Assembly: GCF_003028855.1 (NCBI RefSeq)
Contig: NZ_CP028324.1
Span: 3,038,001 to 3,102,000, forward strand
Origin: Pseudoduganella armeniaca
GTDB lineage: Bacteria > Pseudomonadota > Gammaproteobacteria > Burkholderiales > Burkholderiaceae_D
Reading direction: 5' to 3'
DNA: 64,000 bases
The notes under the pieces were generated by a model, which saw nothing but the letters and a program-made list of their open reading frames with translations, was not told the DNA's origin and did not search any database. This document shows, one piece after another, positions 1-7,872 of the stretch (within the stretch, counting starts at the first letter, position 1; the number at the start of each line of letters is the position of its first letter). Both the position numbers and the translations under genes were made by a program.

Positions 1-80
1 AAGCTGTGCCAGTATGCGCGGGACACAGCGCGAGATCAATCTCTCGTTATGCCGCCCCATGCACGGCCCGTCCAGAACGC

Positions 81-103
81 AAAAAGCCCGGCATGGCCGG
101 GCT
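81..103 (-). terminator. Rho-independent terminator of the glycine-zipper gene
   Basis: Read on the minus strand this is an 8-bp stem (AGCCCGGC / GCCGGGCT) with a CAT loop followed by TTTTT. It lies 23 nt beyond the stop codon of the minus-strand gene 126-539 and fits an intrinsic terminator for it. Confidence 0.8.
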
Positions 104-125
104 CTCGGGACAACGACAATGCGGA

Positions 126-539
126 TCAGTGACCGTGGTGGCGATGACCGTAACCATGGCCGCGGCCATGATGGTGGCGGTGATGATGGCGCGGCTCGTA
201 GTAATACACGGGACGCGGCTCGACATAGCGCACGCGCGGGGCCGGCTCGTAATAGACCGGCGCCGGTTCGTAGTACACGCGCTGCGGCTGCTGGTAGACC
301 CGGGTCTCGACATAACGGTCGCGCCGGTGGCGATCCGAGCTCAGCGCATTACCCAGCGCCGCGCCCGCGACGCCGCCGACCAGGGCGCCACCGGTGCCGC
401 CCTGCTGGCTGCCGATGGCGGCACCGATCACGGCACCGGCGGCGGTGTTGAATTCACGGTCGCCGGCGGCGAACGCGGCGGAAGAGGTCGTGACGGCGGC
501 ACCCAGCAGCAGCACGGAAAAGAATTTTTTGATCGACAT
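126..539 (-). CDS. Glycine-zipper 2TM-type envelope protein
   Basis: A 137-residue exported protein. Residues 1-25 form a signal peptide (Lys-Lys, hydrophobic core, AFA cleavage site). Residues about 32-66 are a glycine-zipper segment with repeated GxxxG/A spacing, able to insert in or pack against a membrane. The rest is low complexity: Tyr/Pro/Glu repeats (YYEPAP) and a His-rich tail after residue 113. Proteins of this class (RcnB-like or glycine-zipper 2TM) sit in the periplasm or outer membrane; the His tail could bind metal, but that is inference. The 5' leader contains a 7-bp hairpin at 574-590. The gene stands alone and ends at an intrinsic terminator. No enzymatic role can be assigned. 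Confidence 0.85.
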   Translation of the reverse strand: MSIKKFFSVLLLGAAVTTSSAAFAAGDREFNTAAGAVIGAAIGSQQGGTGGALVGGVAGAALGNALSSDRHRRDRYVETRVYQQPQRVYYEPAPVYYEPAPRVRYVEPRPVYYYEPRHHHRHHHGRGHGYGHRHHGH

Positions 540-675
540 GATTATTTCCCCTCGTTATTATCTACTCCACCCTGCGACCGATCCGGTCGCGGCATGGGGG
601 TCAATATAACGAACACGGCAGTACACAACCACGTCTTATACAGTTTCTTACAATCGTGCCGCCGTGTGTAACAGA

Positions 676-1209
676 TCAGGGCGCGCTCATGCGTTCCCAT
701 TCCGGGCGCAGCAGGCTCAGCACGGTGACGTCCTGGTAGCGGCCATTGATGAAGAAGGCGCCGCGCAGGGTGCCTTCGGCGCGGTAGCCGCACTTCTGCG
801 CCACCCGCACGGAGGCTATATTGGCCGGCGCCGCCAGCACCTCCAGGCGATGCCAGGTGTGGGCGCGGAACAGGTGGTCCGTCAGCAGGCGCAGCGCCGC
901 CGTCGTGTAGCCCTGGCCGGCCAGCTCCGGGTCGAGCAGGCGGTAGCCGATCTCGCGGCTGGTCGGCGTGCGGCTCTTGAAGTGCGTGATGACGCCGACG
1001 ATGTGGTGGCGCGCATCCTCCACCACGAACAGTTCGCTGTCGTCCGTCACGAACGACGTCTGCATGAATTCCTTGCGCATCGCCTCGGGCGACCTGAAAT
1101 GGCTGGAAAAATAGTCGCCCCGCGACGGCAGGTCGTTGACCAGCGCGATGAAGGTATTCAGGTCGGTGCCGAGCAGGTGCCGCACCGCGCAGAGGGGGCC
1201 TTTGAGCAT
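676..1209 (-). CDS. GNAT-family N-acetyltransferase (RimJ/RimL type)
   Basis: About 177 residues with the RimJ/RimL-like GNAT layout: beta strands with IVGVITHFK, then EIGYRLLDPELAGQGYTTAALRLL, where the Q/GxGxxT stretch is the acetyl-CoA pyrophosphate loop, and a C-terminal NIASVRVAQKCGYRAEG motif typical of the family. Such enzymes acetylate N-terminal amines of ribosomal proteins, small molecules or toxins; the substrate cannot be read from sequence. An in-frame ATG six codons upstream (1227) is possible, but 1209 has the better purine-rich spacer (GGGG) before it. It is transcribed divergently from the peptidase gene at 1319, with about 110 bp between them. Confidence 0.85.
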   Translation of the reverse strand: MLKGPLCAVRHLLGTDLNTFIALVNDLPSRGDYFSSHFRSPEAMRKEFMQTSFVTDDSELFVVEDARHHIVGVITHFKSRTPTSREIGYRLLDPELAGQGYTTAALRLLTDHLFRAHTWHRLEVLAAPANIASVRVAQKCGYRAEGTLRGAFFINGRYQDVTVLSLLRPEWERMSAP

Positions 1210-1318
1210 CGCCCCATGGTATGCCAACGGCCGCGCAGGGTCAACGACGATGCCCCCTGCACAACCTTGTCAAATGCGTTATCGTGTCAGGTTTCAGCGC
1301 TCTCCCGAGGACCCCAGC

Positions 1319-2746
1319 ATGAACTTCCGCAAGCCCGCCCTGACTGCCATCGCCGCCAGCCTGTTCATCCTTGCTACCGCCCATGCCGCACCGAATGACG
1401 CCGCCACGCTGGCGCAGGTGCGCGACACGGCGATGGCCAGCGACTGGGCCTACCGACGCCTGGAAGACATGACGGACCTGATCGGCCCGCGCCTGTCCGG
1501 ATCGCCCGGCGCGGCCGCCGCCGTGCAGCAGGTGGCCGAGACGATGCGCCAGCTGGGGGCGAAGGTAACGCTGCAACCCGTCAAGGTACCGCACTGGGTA
1601 CGCGGCGAGGAAAAGGCGCAACTGGTCGAGTACACCGGCCGGCCGCAGGGCATCGTGCAGAACGTCGTGCTGACGGCGCTGGGCGGCTCCGGCGCCACCC
1701 CGGCCACGGGCCTGACGGCGCCCGTGCTGATCGTGCACGACTTCGACGAGCTGAAGGCGCGCGCGGCGGAAGTGAAGGGCAAGATCGTGCTGATCGACGT
1801 ACCGTTCGACCAGGGCATGGCCGAGCGCGGCCTGGCCGGCAACGCCTACGGGCGCGGCTCGGCGGCACGCACGCGCGGTCCGGCCTTGGCGGCCGAACTG
1901 GGCGCGGCGGCGGCCCTGGTGCGCTCGATCGGCGGCGCCGATTACCGCCTGACCCACACGGGCATGACGCGCCTGAAGGACGACCAGCGCATCCCGGCCG
2001 CCGCCGTCACGGCCGAGGACGCGATGCTGATCGGCCGCCTGGCCAAGCGCGGTCCCGTCACGATGAAGCTGACGCTGACGCCGAAGACGCTGCCGGACGC
2101 GGACAGCTTCAATGTGATCGCCGACCTGCCGGGCACGGACAAGGCCGACGAAGTCGTCATCGTCTCGGGCCACCTCGATTCCTGGGACCTGGCCACCGGC
2201 GCGCACGACGACGCCACCGGCGTGACGGCGTCGATGGGTGTGATCGAAACGCTGAAGAAGCTGAAGCTGCAGCCGCGCCGCACCATCCGCATGGTGGCGT
2301 GGATGGCGGAGGAAAACGGCGGCAGCGGCGGGCGCGCCTATCACCAGGCCCACAAGCAGGCACTGGACAAGCAGTTTGCCGCGATCGAAAGCGACGGCGG
2401 CGTGACCGGCCGCACCTTCGGCGTGGTGGCGGGCGTGCGGCCGCAGTACGAAAAGCTGTTCGCGCCGCTGCAGGCGTCGCTGACCAAGATCGGCGCCGGC
2501 GCGCTGACCCGGCGCGACGTGCTGGGCGAGGGCGACCTGCACTATATGGAATCGGACGGCGTGCCAAGCTTCGCGCCGCACGTGGACACCAGCGCCTACT
2601 TCAATTACCACCACACGCCGGCGGACACCTTCGACAAGGTCGACCCGGACCACCTGAAGCGCCACGTGGCCGTGCTGTCCACGCTGGCCTGGTACCTGGC
2701 CAATCTGGACGAACCGATCGGCCGTGCACCGGAACAGCTGAACTGA
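1319..2746 (+). CDS. Secreted M28-family metallopeptidase with PA domain
   Basis: A 475-residue zinc aminopeptidase or carboxypeptidase of the M28 type. Residues 1-22 are a signal peptide ending HAA, so it acts in the periplasm or outside. A PA-like insert (around 120-260) precedes the catalytic core. Zinc-ligand motifs are all present: SGHLDSWD (His, with the Asp of HxD), GAHDDATG (bridging Asp), AWMAEENGG (catalytic Glu and Glu ligand), ESDGG (Asp) and HHTPADTFDKV (final His). The start is the ATG at 1319, chosen because it begins the signal peptide; the frame is open further upstream. Family members remove N- or C-terminal residues from peptides. Its stop lies 15 bp from the end of the convergent MBL gene. 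Confidence 0.92.
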   Translation: MNFRKPALTAIAASLFILATAHAAPNDAATLAQVRDTAMASDWAYRRLEDMTDLIGPRLSGSPGAAAAVQQVAETMRQLGAKVTLQPVKVPHWVRGEEKAQLVEYTGRPQGIVQNVVLTALGGSGATPATGLTAPVLIVHDFDELKARAAEVKGKIVLIDVPFDQGMAERGLAGNAYGRGSAARTRGPALAAELGAAAALVRSIGGADYRLTHTGMTRLKDDQRIPAAAVTAEDAMLIGRLAKRGPVTMKLTLTPKTLPDADSFNVIADLPGTDKADEVVIVSGHLDSWDLATGAHDDATGVTASMGVIETLKKLKLQPRRTIRMVAWMAEENGGSGGRAYHQAHKQALDKQFAAIESDGGVTGRTFGVVAGVRPQYEKLFAPLQASLTKIGAGALTRRDVLGEGDLHYMESDGVPSFAPHVDTSAYFNYHHTPADTFDKVDPDHLKRHVAVLSTLAWYLANLDEPIGRAPEQLN

Positions 2747-2761
2747 CCGGCGCGGCGCGCG

Positions 2762-3604
2762 TCAGAACTTGTCGATCGGGATCTTCAGGTAGCGCACGCC
2801 GTTCGCCTCGGGCGGCGGCAGTTCGCCCGCGTTCAGGTTGACCTGGATTGCCGGCAGGATCAGGACCGGCATCGCCAGCGTGGCGTCGCGCGCCGTGCGC
2901 ATCGCCACGAACGCTGCTTCGCTGACGCCGTCGCGCACGTGGATATTGTGGGCGCGCTGCTCGGCCACCGTGGTTTCCCAGCGCGGCTCGCGCCCTGCCG
3001 GCGGGTAGTCGTGGCACATGAACAGGCGTGTCTCGGGCGGCAGGTCCAGCAGGCGTCGCACCGAGCGGTACAGGGTGCTGGCGCTGCCGCCCGGGAAGTC
3101 GCAGCGCGCCGTGCCGACGTCTGGCATGAACAGCGTGTCGCCGACGAACACCATGTCCTCGATGCGATAGGCCATGTCGGCCGGCGTATGGCCCGGCACG
3201 TGCAGGGCGGTCGCGGCCAGGCTGCCGATGGCGAAGGTCTCGTCCGGGGCGAACAGATGATCGAACGCGGCCTGCGCCGGCGGGCGCCCGAACACGTGGG
3301 CAAAGCTTTTTTGCACCGCGTGGATCTGGGCGCCGATGCCGATCCGGCCACCCAGACGTTCACGCAGGTAGGGCGCGGCCGACAGGTGGTCGGCATGCGC
3401 GTGGGTCTCCAGCAGCCACTCGGTGCGCAGGCCCTGGGCCTGGACATACGCGATGACCTTGTCCGCCGACGCCGTGCCGGTGCGGCCGGACTTGTGGTCG
3501 AAGTCGAGCACGGGGTCGATCACGGCGCAGCTGTCGCCATCGTGGACGATGTAGCTGACGGTGGCGGTGGCGGGGTCGAAAAAGGCCTGGATCTGGGCGG
3601 TCAT
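2762..3604 (-). CDS. MBL-fold persulfide dioxygenase-like protein (ETHE1/Blh family)
   Basis: A 280-residue cytoplasmic metallo-beta-lactamase-fold protein. Motifs in order: THAHADH (first metal site, residues about 67-73), VPGHTP, VGDTLF (Asp) and MCHDYPP (His). The arrangement, the long insert after the first motif and the VDIGTARCDFPGG-like stretch (here PDVGTARCDFPGG) match ETHE1/Blh persulfide dioxygenases, which oxidise glutathione persulfide to sulfite in sulfide detoxification. The C-terminal segment (LPAIQVNLNAGELPPPE) is also typical of the Blh branch. Blh genes are often controlled by an ArsR-type persulfide sensor (BigR/SqrR); no such regulator is next door. It could also be annotated simply as an MBL-fold hydrolase. 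Confidence 0.88.
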   Translation of the reverse strand: MTAQIQAFFDPATATVSYIVHDGDSCAVIDPVLDFDHKSGRTGTASADKVIAYVQAQGLRTEWLLETHAHADHLSAAPYLRERLGGRIGIGAQIHAVQKSFAHVFGRPPAQAAFDHLFAPDETFAIGSLAATALHVPGHTPADMAYRIEDMVFVGDTLFMPDVGTARCDFPGGSASTLYRSVRRLLDLPPETRLFMCHDYPPAGREPRWETTVAEQRAHNIHVRDGVSEAAFVAMRTARDATLAMPVLILPAIQVNLNAGELPPPEANGVRYLKIPIDKF

Positions 3605-3627
3605 GGCGGAGCAGTCCGTGAGTAATG

Positions 3628-3641
3628 CTTTAATTATAAAG
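3628..3641 (-). promoter_or_regulatory. Putative -10 box and short AT palindrome upstream of the MBL gene
   Basis: CTTTAATTATAAAG (CTTTA / TAAAG arms) is one of few AT-rich patches nearby. It contains TATAAT on the minus strand (3638 to 3633), about 30 nt before the MBL start. Overlap of a -10 box with an AT-rich palindrome would suit an ArsR/BigR-type operator, but no clear -35 was found. The rest of 3605-3874 shows no credible gene. Confidence 0.3.
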
Positions 3642-3874
3642 AATCGTCATAAGGGAGGCCACTCTAGGACGTTTTATGAGTTAAGCGCCCACGGAACTGC
3701 GCCGTCCATCAGTCGAGACGTGGCATCATTACCGGCTGCGAGCCGCCGCTTCCGGCTGGGAGCGCCCTTTAGCGCGCAGGGCTTGTGGAGGTCGTCAGGG
3801 CCGGGGCGCTCTGCATGAGACTGACTGCAATGTGTGCTTGCCTTGTCGGCTCGGGCTTGGCGTGGCCAGGGAGC

Positions 3875-4969
3875 CTAGTGGCCACAACGGAGGTGTTTGG
3901 CGTCCAACCAGGATGCTGAACCGCAAGCGTTGTCGAACGCTTCCTTGATGGTCTTGCGAAGCGCCCTGGTATAAGCCGTCATCTCCGGCCCCGTCACCTT
4001 GTGCCAATCCCGTGCCCGGTCCGTGGCAAGCCGGTTGACCACCGGATTTACCGACACGTCAATGGAGCGGATTTGCGGCCAACCGTCGAACATCAAGTCG
4101 ACATTCAGTTCTTCCCGCCACGGTGGAATCAACAACGACCTGCGCGGCGCGGCATTGCCGTTGAGGGAGTGCGTTCGGTTCCTGACCAGCAGCGACCATG
4201 GCATGCGTTCCAGGTCCGCCTGCAGTTGCCTGGTGATGGTTTCCCTCGGAACCTGCCTGGTGTACTGGATGTCGACGGTGAAGTCAGGAATGGTTGTGTT
4301 CCCTCCGGCCGAATTGTCACGCCAGTCCGCCAGGATCCATTTCGCTCCTTTTGATACGACAGCCAAGGGAACACAGAATCCAGTCGGCCGCGTGCCCAAC
4401 TTGTCTTTCTCGACCGAACAACCATTGATGATGTTCGTAACGTCGGTTTTCTTCGTCAAGAAACCGTAGGCGAACATGATGCCGTAGTAGACGTTCGAAT
4501 AGTCTGGCTCATCCGATGCCGGCTCGGTCAGAAGCCAGACCTCATTTTCCCTCGCAGCGCGCTCCCATGTACGCCATAGTCGTTCGCCATCGAGGATATC
4601 CGCGATGGGAATGAAGGTTTCGTCGAGCCTATCGGGTGGCTTCTGAAACAGCATGGACAGGCGCCCATACTGCTCAGGGTTGAGTGAGGTCGATACCATC
4701 GCCCGGTAGGGCGGCACAAACAGGGCAGGGTCTTCGGTCTCGTTGCGCTTATTCGTATAGCATGTCATGTCCTCGTGAAAGGGGCAGGGGCGGGTCTTGC
4801 GTGGGTTGGCGTGTTGCGTGATCACCGCCTTGACCTGCCGGTATTGCTGATGCAATGGAACGTCACCGAACCAGGATTTTTCCACTTCATATCGGGCCGG
4901 TCCGGCGCACGCCACGGCGCCGGAACAGAGCCCGACAAGGAGCGACAATGCACGTCCGAGTTGGTTCAT
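3875..4969 (-). CDS. Exported protein of unknown function, second gene of a low-GC pair
   Basis: A 364-residue protein I do not recognise. Residues 1-22 look like a signal peptide ending in ACA, and Cys residues are scattered in the mature part (CPFHEDMTC, NGCSVE, GFCVPL, NACGSA and the C-terminal CGH), suggesting disulfides in the periplasm. There are no repeats, membrane helices or familiar catalytic motifs. Its start overlaps the stop of the upstream membrane-protein gene by ATGA (4966-4969), so the two are translationally coupled and probably act together. Base composition is lower than its surroundings (29/60 GC in the line starting 4441, 37/60 in the line starting 4501, against about 42/60 in flanks), which points to horizontal acquisition. 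Confidence 0.7.
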   Translation of the reverse strand: MNQLGRALSLLVGLCSGAVACAGPARYEVEKSWFGDVPLHQQYRQVKAVITQHANPRKTRPCPFHEDMTCYTNKRNETEDPALFVPPYRAMVSTSLNPEQYGRLSMLFQKPPDRLDETFIPIADILDGERLWRTWERAARENEVWLLTEPASDEPDYSNVYYGIMFAYGFLTKKTDVTNIINGCSVEKDKLGTRPTGFCVPLAVVSKGAKWILADWRDNSAGGNTTIPDFTVDIQYTRQVPRETITRQLQADLERMPWSLLVRNRTHSLNGNAAPRRSLLIPPWREELNVDLMFDGWPQIRSIDVSVNPVVNRLATDRARDWHKVTGPEMTAYTRALRKTIKEAFDNACGSASWLDAKHLRCGH

Positions 4970-5415
4970 TGCCTCGCCTCCGCAGCAAACAGGTACATCA
5001 CGAGCGCCCCGGTCGTGCCCGCCTGCAGCGATACCAGCGCTGTCACGCCAAGGCCCAGCGCATCGATCGTCATGCCACCTACCTCGGTCGTTGAGCGATT
5101 CGAGTACCAGAATGACGCGATCAGTGCGGCCATCCCCAAGCCATACAGCATGACAGGACCTTTGACGAGCAAGTTCAACATCCTGCCATGATTTCTTTCC
5201 AGAACGACAGTTCGGGGTGCCCTGGCAAACAGCCGATGAATTGCCGCCCCGAGATAGCCGACAAAGACCGGTACCACGGTACCCATCAGGCGCAGCGCTT
5301 CTTCGAATTCGACCGGGAATCCGTGTATCGGCGTGAGCAAGAAAAACAGGATCAATGCGCCGGTCGCTGCCAGGGAGGACTGCACGATCCATTCACGCGC
5401 CTGCTGAACGTTCAT
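4966..5415 (-). CDS. Four-helix membrane protein, first gene of a low-GC pair
   Basis: A 149-residue inner-membrane protein with four predicted helices (about residues 14-34, 42-62, 87-107 and 117-145) and a basic loop (RAPRTVVLERNHGR) between helices 2 and 3. No catalytic motif or known family is evident. It is coupled through ATGA to the exported protein downstream. Like that gene it is less GC-rich than the surroundings. A helper, anchor or channel role for the exported partner is a guess from the pairing alone. Confidence 0.7.
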   Translation of the reverse strand: MNVQQAREWIVQSSLAATGALILFFLLTPIHGFPVEFEEALRLMGTVVPVFVGYLGAAIHRLFARAPRTVVLERNHGRMLNLLVKGPVMLYGLGMAALIASFWYSNRSTTEVGGMTIDALGLGVTALVSLQAGTTGALVMYLFAAEARQ

Positions 5416-5687
5416 CGCATCCTCTCATGGGAAGAATTACGGCCTGGGCCATTTTCGGCAAGTTACTCCATCCTACGCTGGCGTAATTGCTTCGTGGGCG
5501 ATACCCACTGGATTCTTAATGTTGAGTTGGCAATAAAACCACGCTTTGCACCGGGTGTTCCCACCGCAGTCAGGCGGACCCAGTGCTTCTCTTGCCTGCG
5601 CACGCATCTGCCGGCGGCACGTGGAGGGAGCCGGTCAAGGCACTCAGGCGCCACCTGTCGGCTCGCGTCGTGCTACCATCATGCCCC

Positions 5688-6086
5688 ATGAAAGCGCTGC
5701 TTCGTCTCCTCGTCCTCTGGCTGCTGCTGGCCGGCGTGCCCCTGCAAGGGTTCGCGTCCGCCACGATGCTGCTGTGCGCTCCGCGCGCGGACGTGACGGG
5801 GCACGGGACGCAGGCTCACGACGGGCAGCATGGTCACGCCGGGGCGCATGCCGGCGCGGGTGCTGACCACGACCAGGCGCAGCACGACCAGGGCGGCGAG
5901 CATCATGGTAGCGACACGAAATGCGCCAGCGCCGCGTTCTGCTGCACCGGTGCGCCGCTGGCCAGTGCGATGCCAATGCCGCCGCTGGCGCCCAGCGGCG
6001 GTTCCGCCCCGATTCCCTTCGACACCACCGCGCCGCCCGCCGTCGACCTGGCCGGCCTGGAACGGCCACCCAAACACCTCGCCTGA
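5688..6086 (+). CDS. His-rich exported peptide, first gene of a copper-handling group
   Basis: A 132-residue protein: signal peptide (residues 1-25), a His/Gly/Ala/Asp-rich segment (about 40-75) with many His spaced HxH or HxxH, a Cys cluster (KCASAAFCC) and a Pro/Ala-rich tail. It resembles the small DUF2946-like or metal-binding peptides that precede TolC and multicopper-oxidase genes. A periplasmic copper-binding role is inferred from composition and neighbours. The ATG at 5688 was chosen because it begins the signal peptide; TGCTACCAT just upstream (ending 5678) could be an extended -10 box giving a very short leader. The gap 5416-5687 otherwise holds nothing recognisable. Confidence 0.65.
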   Translation: MKALLRLLVLWLLLAGVPLQGFASATMLLCAPRADVTGHGTQAHDGQHGHAGAHAGAGADHDQAQHDQGGEHHGSDTKCASAAFCCTGAPLASAMPMPPLAPSGGSAPIPFDTTAPPAVDLAGLERPPKHLA

Positions 6087-6158
6087 TCCGCTGGTCCCAT
6101 CGCCACGATGGGTGTCGCCCGCGCATGCGCGGGCTCCGATAGTCCACGAGGTTTTACC

Positions 6159-6500
6159 ATGATAAGAACGATCACGCTGGCCGCCGGGCTGGCGCTGGCC
6201 GCCTGCGCGCAAGCACAGGATGCGGCGCGCGCCGACGCACCCGTACCGCCCGCCACCTACGTCTCGCCGTTGGCCGGCTACCGCGCCGCGCCAGCCATGC
6301 ACGGCACGCCGGCCGCCAACTGGGTGGCATCGAATGCCGCCGTTGCCGGCGGCGGCCACGGCATGCATGGGATGCATGCGGCGCCGAAGCAGCCCGCCGC
6401 GCATGCCGGCCATGCCAAGGCGCCGGCCGCCGATCCCCACGCGCCGCACAGGCCAAAGGAACAGCAGCCCAAGGCCGAGGAGCACCACCATGAACATTAA
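6159..6500 (+). CDS. His/Met-rich periplasmic peptide of the copper group
   Basis: A 113-residue protein with a short signal peptide (residues 1-19, ending AQA) and a mature part rich in His, Met, Ala and Pro (GGGHGMHGMHAA, HAGHAK, EEHHHEH at the C-terminus). His/Met clusters of this type bind Cu(I)/Cu(II) in periplasmic copper proteins. Its end overlaps the start of the TolC-type gene by 11 nt, so co-translation is likely. No structured domain is visible. Function as a copper sponge or chaperone is inference. Confidence 0.7.
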   Translation: MIRTITLAAGLALAACAQAQDAARADAPVPPATYVSPLAGYRAAPAMHGTPAANWVASNAAVAGGGHGMHGMHAAPKQPAAHAGHAKAPAADPHAPHRPKEQQPKAEEHHHEH

Positions 6501-7872
6501 GTCACCGCTGCGGCACGCCGGCGGGGTGCTGGCTTCGCTGGCGCTGGCGGGCTGCGCCAGCTTCTCCGGCGACGCCGGCATGGGCGCCATCGGCCCGCTG
6601 GTGCAGGCCCGCACCGGCGCGCCGGCACGCGTGCTGAAAACCGATGCCGACCGCCGCGCGCTCGACGAGCTGCTGCAGGCAAGGTTGGGGCAACCGCTGA
6701 CGGTGGATGGCGCCGTCGAGATCGCGCTGCTGAACAACCGCGGCCTGCAGGCCAGCTACTGGGAACTGGGCATCGCCGAGGCCGACCTGGTGCAGGCGGG
6801 CCGGCTGCAGAACCCCGCGTTCGGCTTCAAGCACACACGCGGCGGCGGCGACGTGTCGATCGAGCGCACCTTGACGTTCAATCTGGTCAGCCTGATCACG
6901 GCGCCGCTGGCGTCGCGCATCGAGGGCCGTCAGTTCGAGCAGACCCGCCTGCAGGTGGCATCCGAAGCGGTGCAGGTGGCGGCGGACACGCGCCGCGCCT
7001 GGGTCGAGGCGGTGGCGGCCAGGCAGGCCGTCGACTACGCGCGCCAGGTGGCCGGCGCGGCCGAGGCCAGCGCGGAACTGGGCCAGCGCATGCGCCAGGC
7101 CGGCAACTGGAGCGCCTACGACCAGGCGCGCGAGCAAGCCTTCCATGCCGAGGCGATGGCCGACGTGGCGCGCACCACGCAGGCCGCGACAGCCGCGCGT
7201 GAGCACCTGACCCGCATGCTGGGCTTGTGGGGCGCGCCGGCGCAATTCCGTCTGCCCGAGCGGCTACCGGACCTGCCGGCGGCGCCGCGCGACATCGCCG
7301 ACGTCGAGCAGCGCGCCGTGCGCGAGCGGCTGGACGTGCAGGCGGCCAAGCTCGCCACCGAGCGCACCGCCACGGCGCTCGGCTTGAGCCGGGCCACGCG
7401 CTTCATCAATGTGCTGGAGCTGGGCGCCGTGCGCGAAAGCGACGGTGGCGCGCAGGCGCGCGGCTACGAGGTGACCCTGGAGATACCCCTGTTCGACTGG
7501 GGCGGCGCGCGCACGGCGCGTGCCGAGGCAGTGTATATGCAGGCCGCGAACCGGCTCGCGGCCACCGCCACGGATGCCCGCAGCGCGGCGCGCGAGAGCT
7601 ACCAGGCCTACCGCAGCGCCTACGACGTGGCACGCCACTACCGCGACGTCGTCATCCCGCTGCGCAAGAAGATCTCGGACGAGACGCTGCTGCGCTACAA
7701 CGGCATGCTGCTCAGTACCTTCGAGCTGCTGGCGGACGCGCGCGAGCAGCGCGCCGCCGTCAGCGCCTATATCGGCGCGCTGAAGGAGTTCTGGCTGGCC
7801 GAAAGTGGCCTCGAAACCGCACTCGGCGGCCGCCTGCCGGCCGCGTCGCCATCGCAAGGAGCAGCACAGTGA
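6490..7872 (+). CDS. TolC-family outer-membrane efflux lipoprotein
   Basis: A 460-residue outer-membrane factor. It has a lipoprotein signal with lipobox LAGC (Cys22) and two outer-efflux-protein repeats of coiled-coil helices (around 100-260 and 290-450) with the usual conserved stretches (ALLNNRGLQASYWELGIAEADL, PLFDWGGARTARAEA, RYNGML). The ATG at 6490 is inside the end of the preceding gene, and its stop overlaps the GTG of the multicopper oxidase. CusC/CopB-like export of copper is the likely role given neighbours, but no matching RND or MFP gene is adjacent, so the pump partner must be elsewhere. Confidence 0.87.
   Translation: MNIKSPLRHAGGVLASLALAGCASFSGDAGMGAIGPLVQARTGAPARVLKTDADRRALDELLQARLGQPLTVDGAVEIALLNNRGLQASYWELGIAEADLVQAGRLQNPAFGFKHTRGGGDVSIERTLTFNLVSLITAPLASRIEGRQFEQTRLQVASEAVQVAADTRRAWVEAVAARQAVDYARQVAGAAEASAELGQRMRQAGNWSAYDQAREQAFHAEAMADVARTTQAATAAREHLTRMLGLWGAPAQFRLPERLPDLPAAPRDIADVEQRAVRERLDVQAAKLATERTATALGLSRATRFINVLELGAVRESDGGAQARGYEVTLEIPLFDWGGARTARAEAVYMQAANRLAATATDARSAARESYQAYRSAYDVARHYRDVVIPLRKKISDETLLRYNGMLLSTFELLADAREQRAAVSAYIGALKEFWLAESGLETALGGRLPAASPSQGAAQ

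Noticed and set aside
3605..3874. A small gene between the MBL enzyme and the low-GC pair
   Set aside because: Short frames here have no ribosome-binding site, no protein-like composition and run into neighbouring features.
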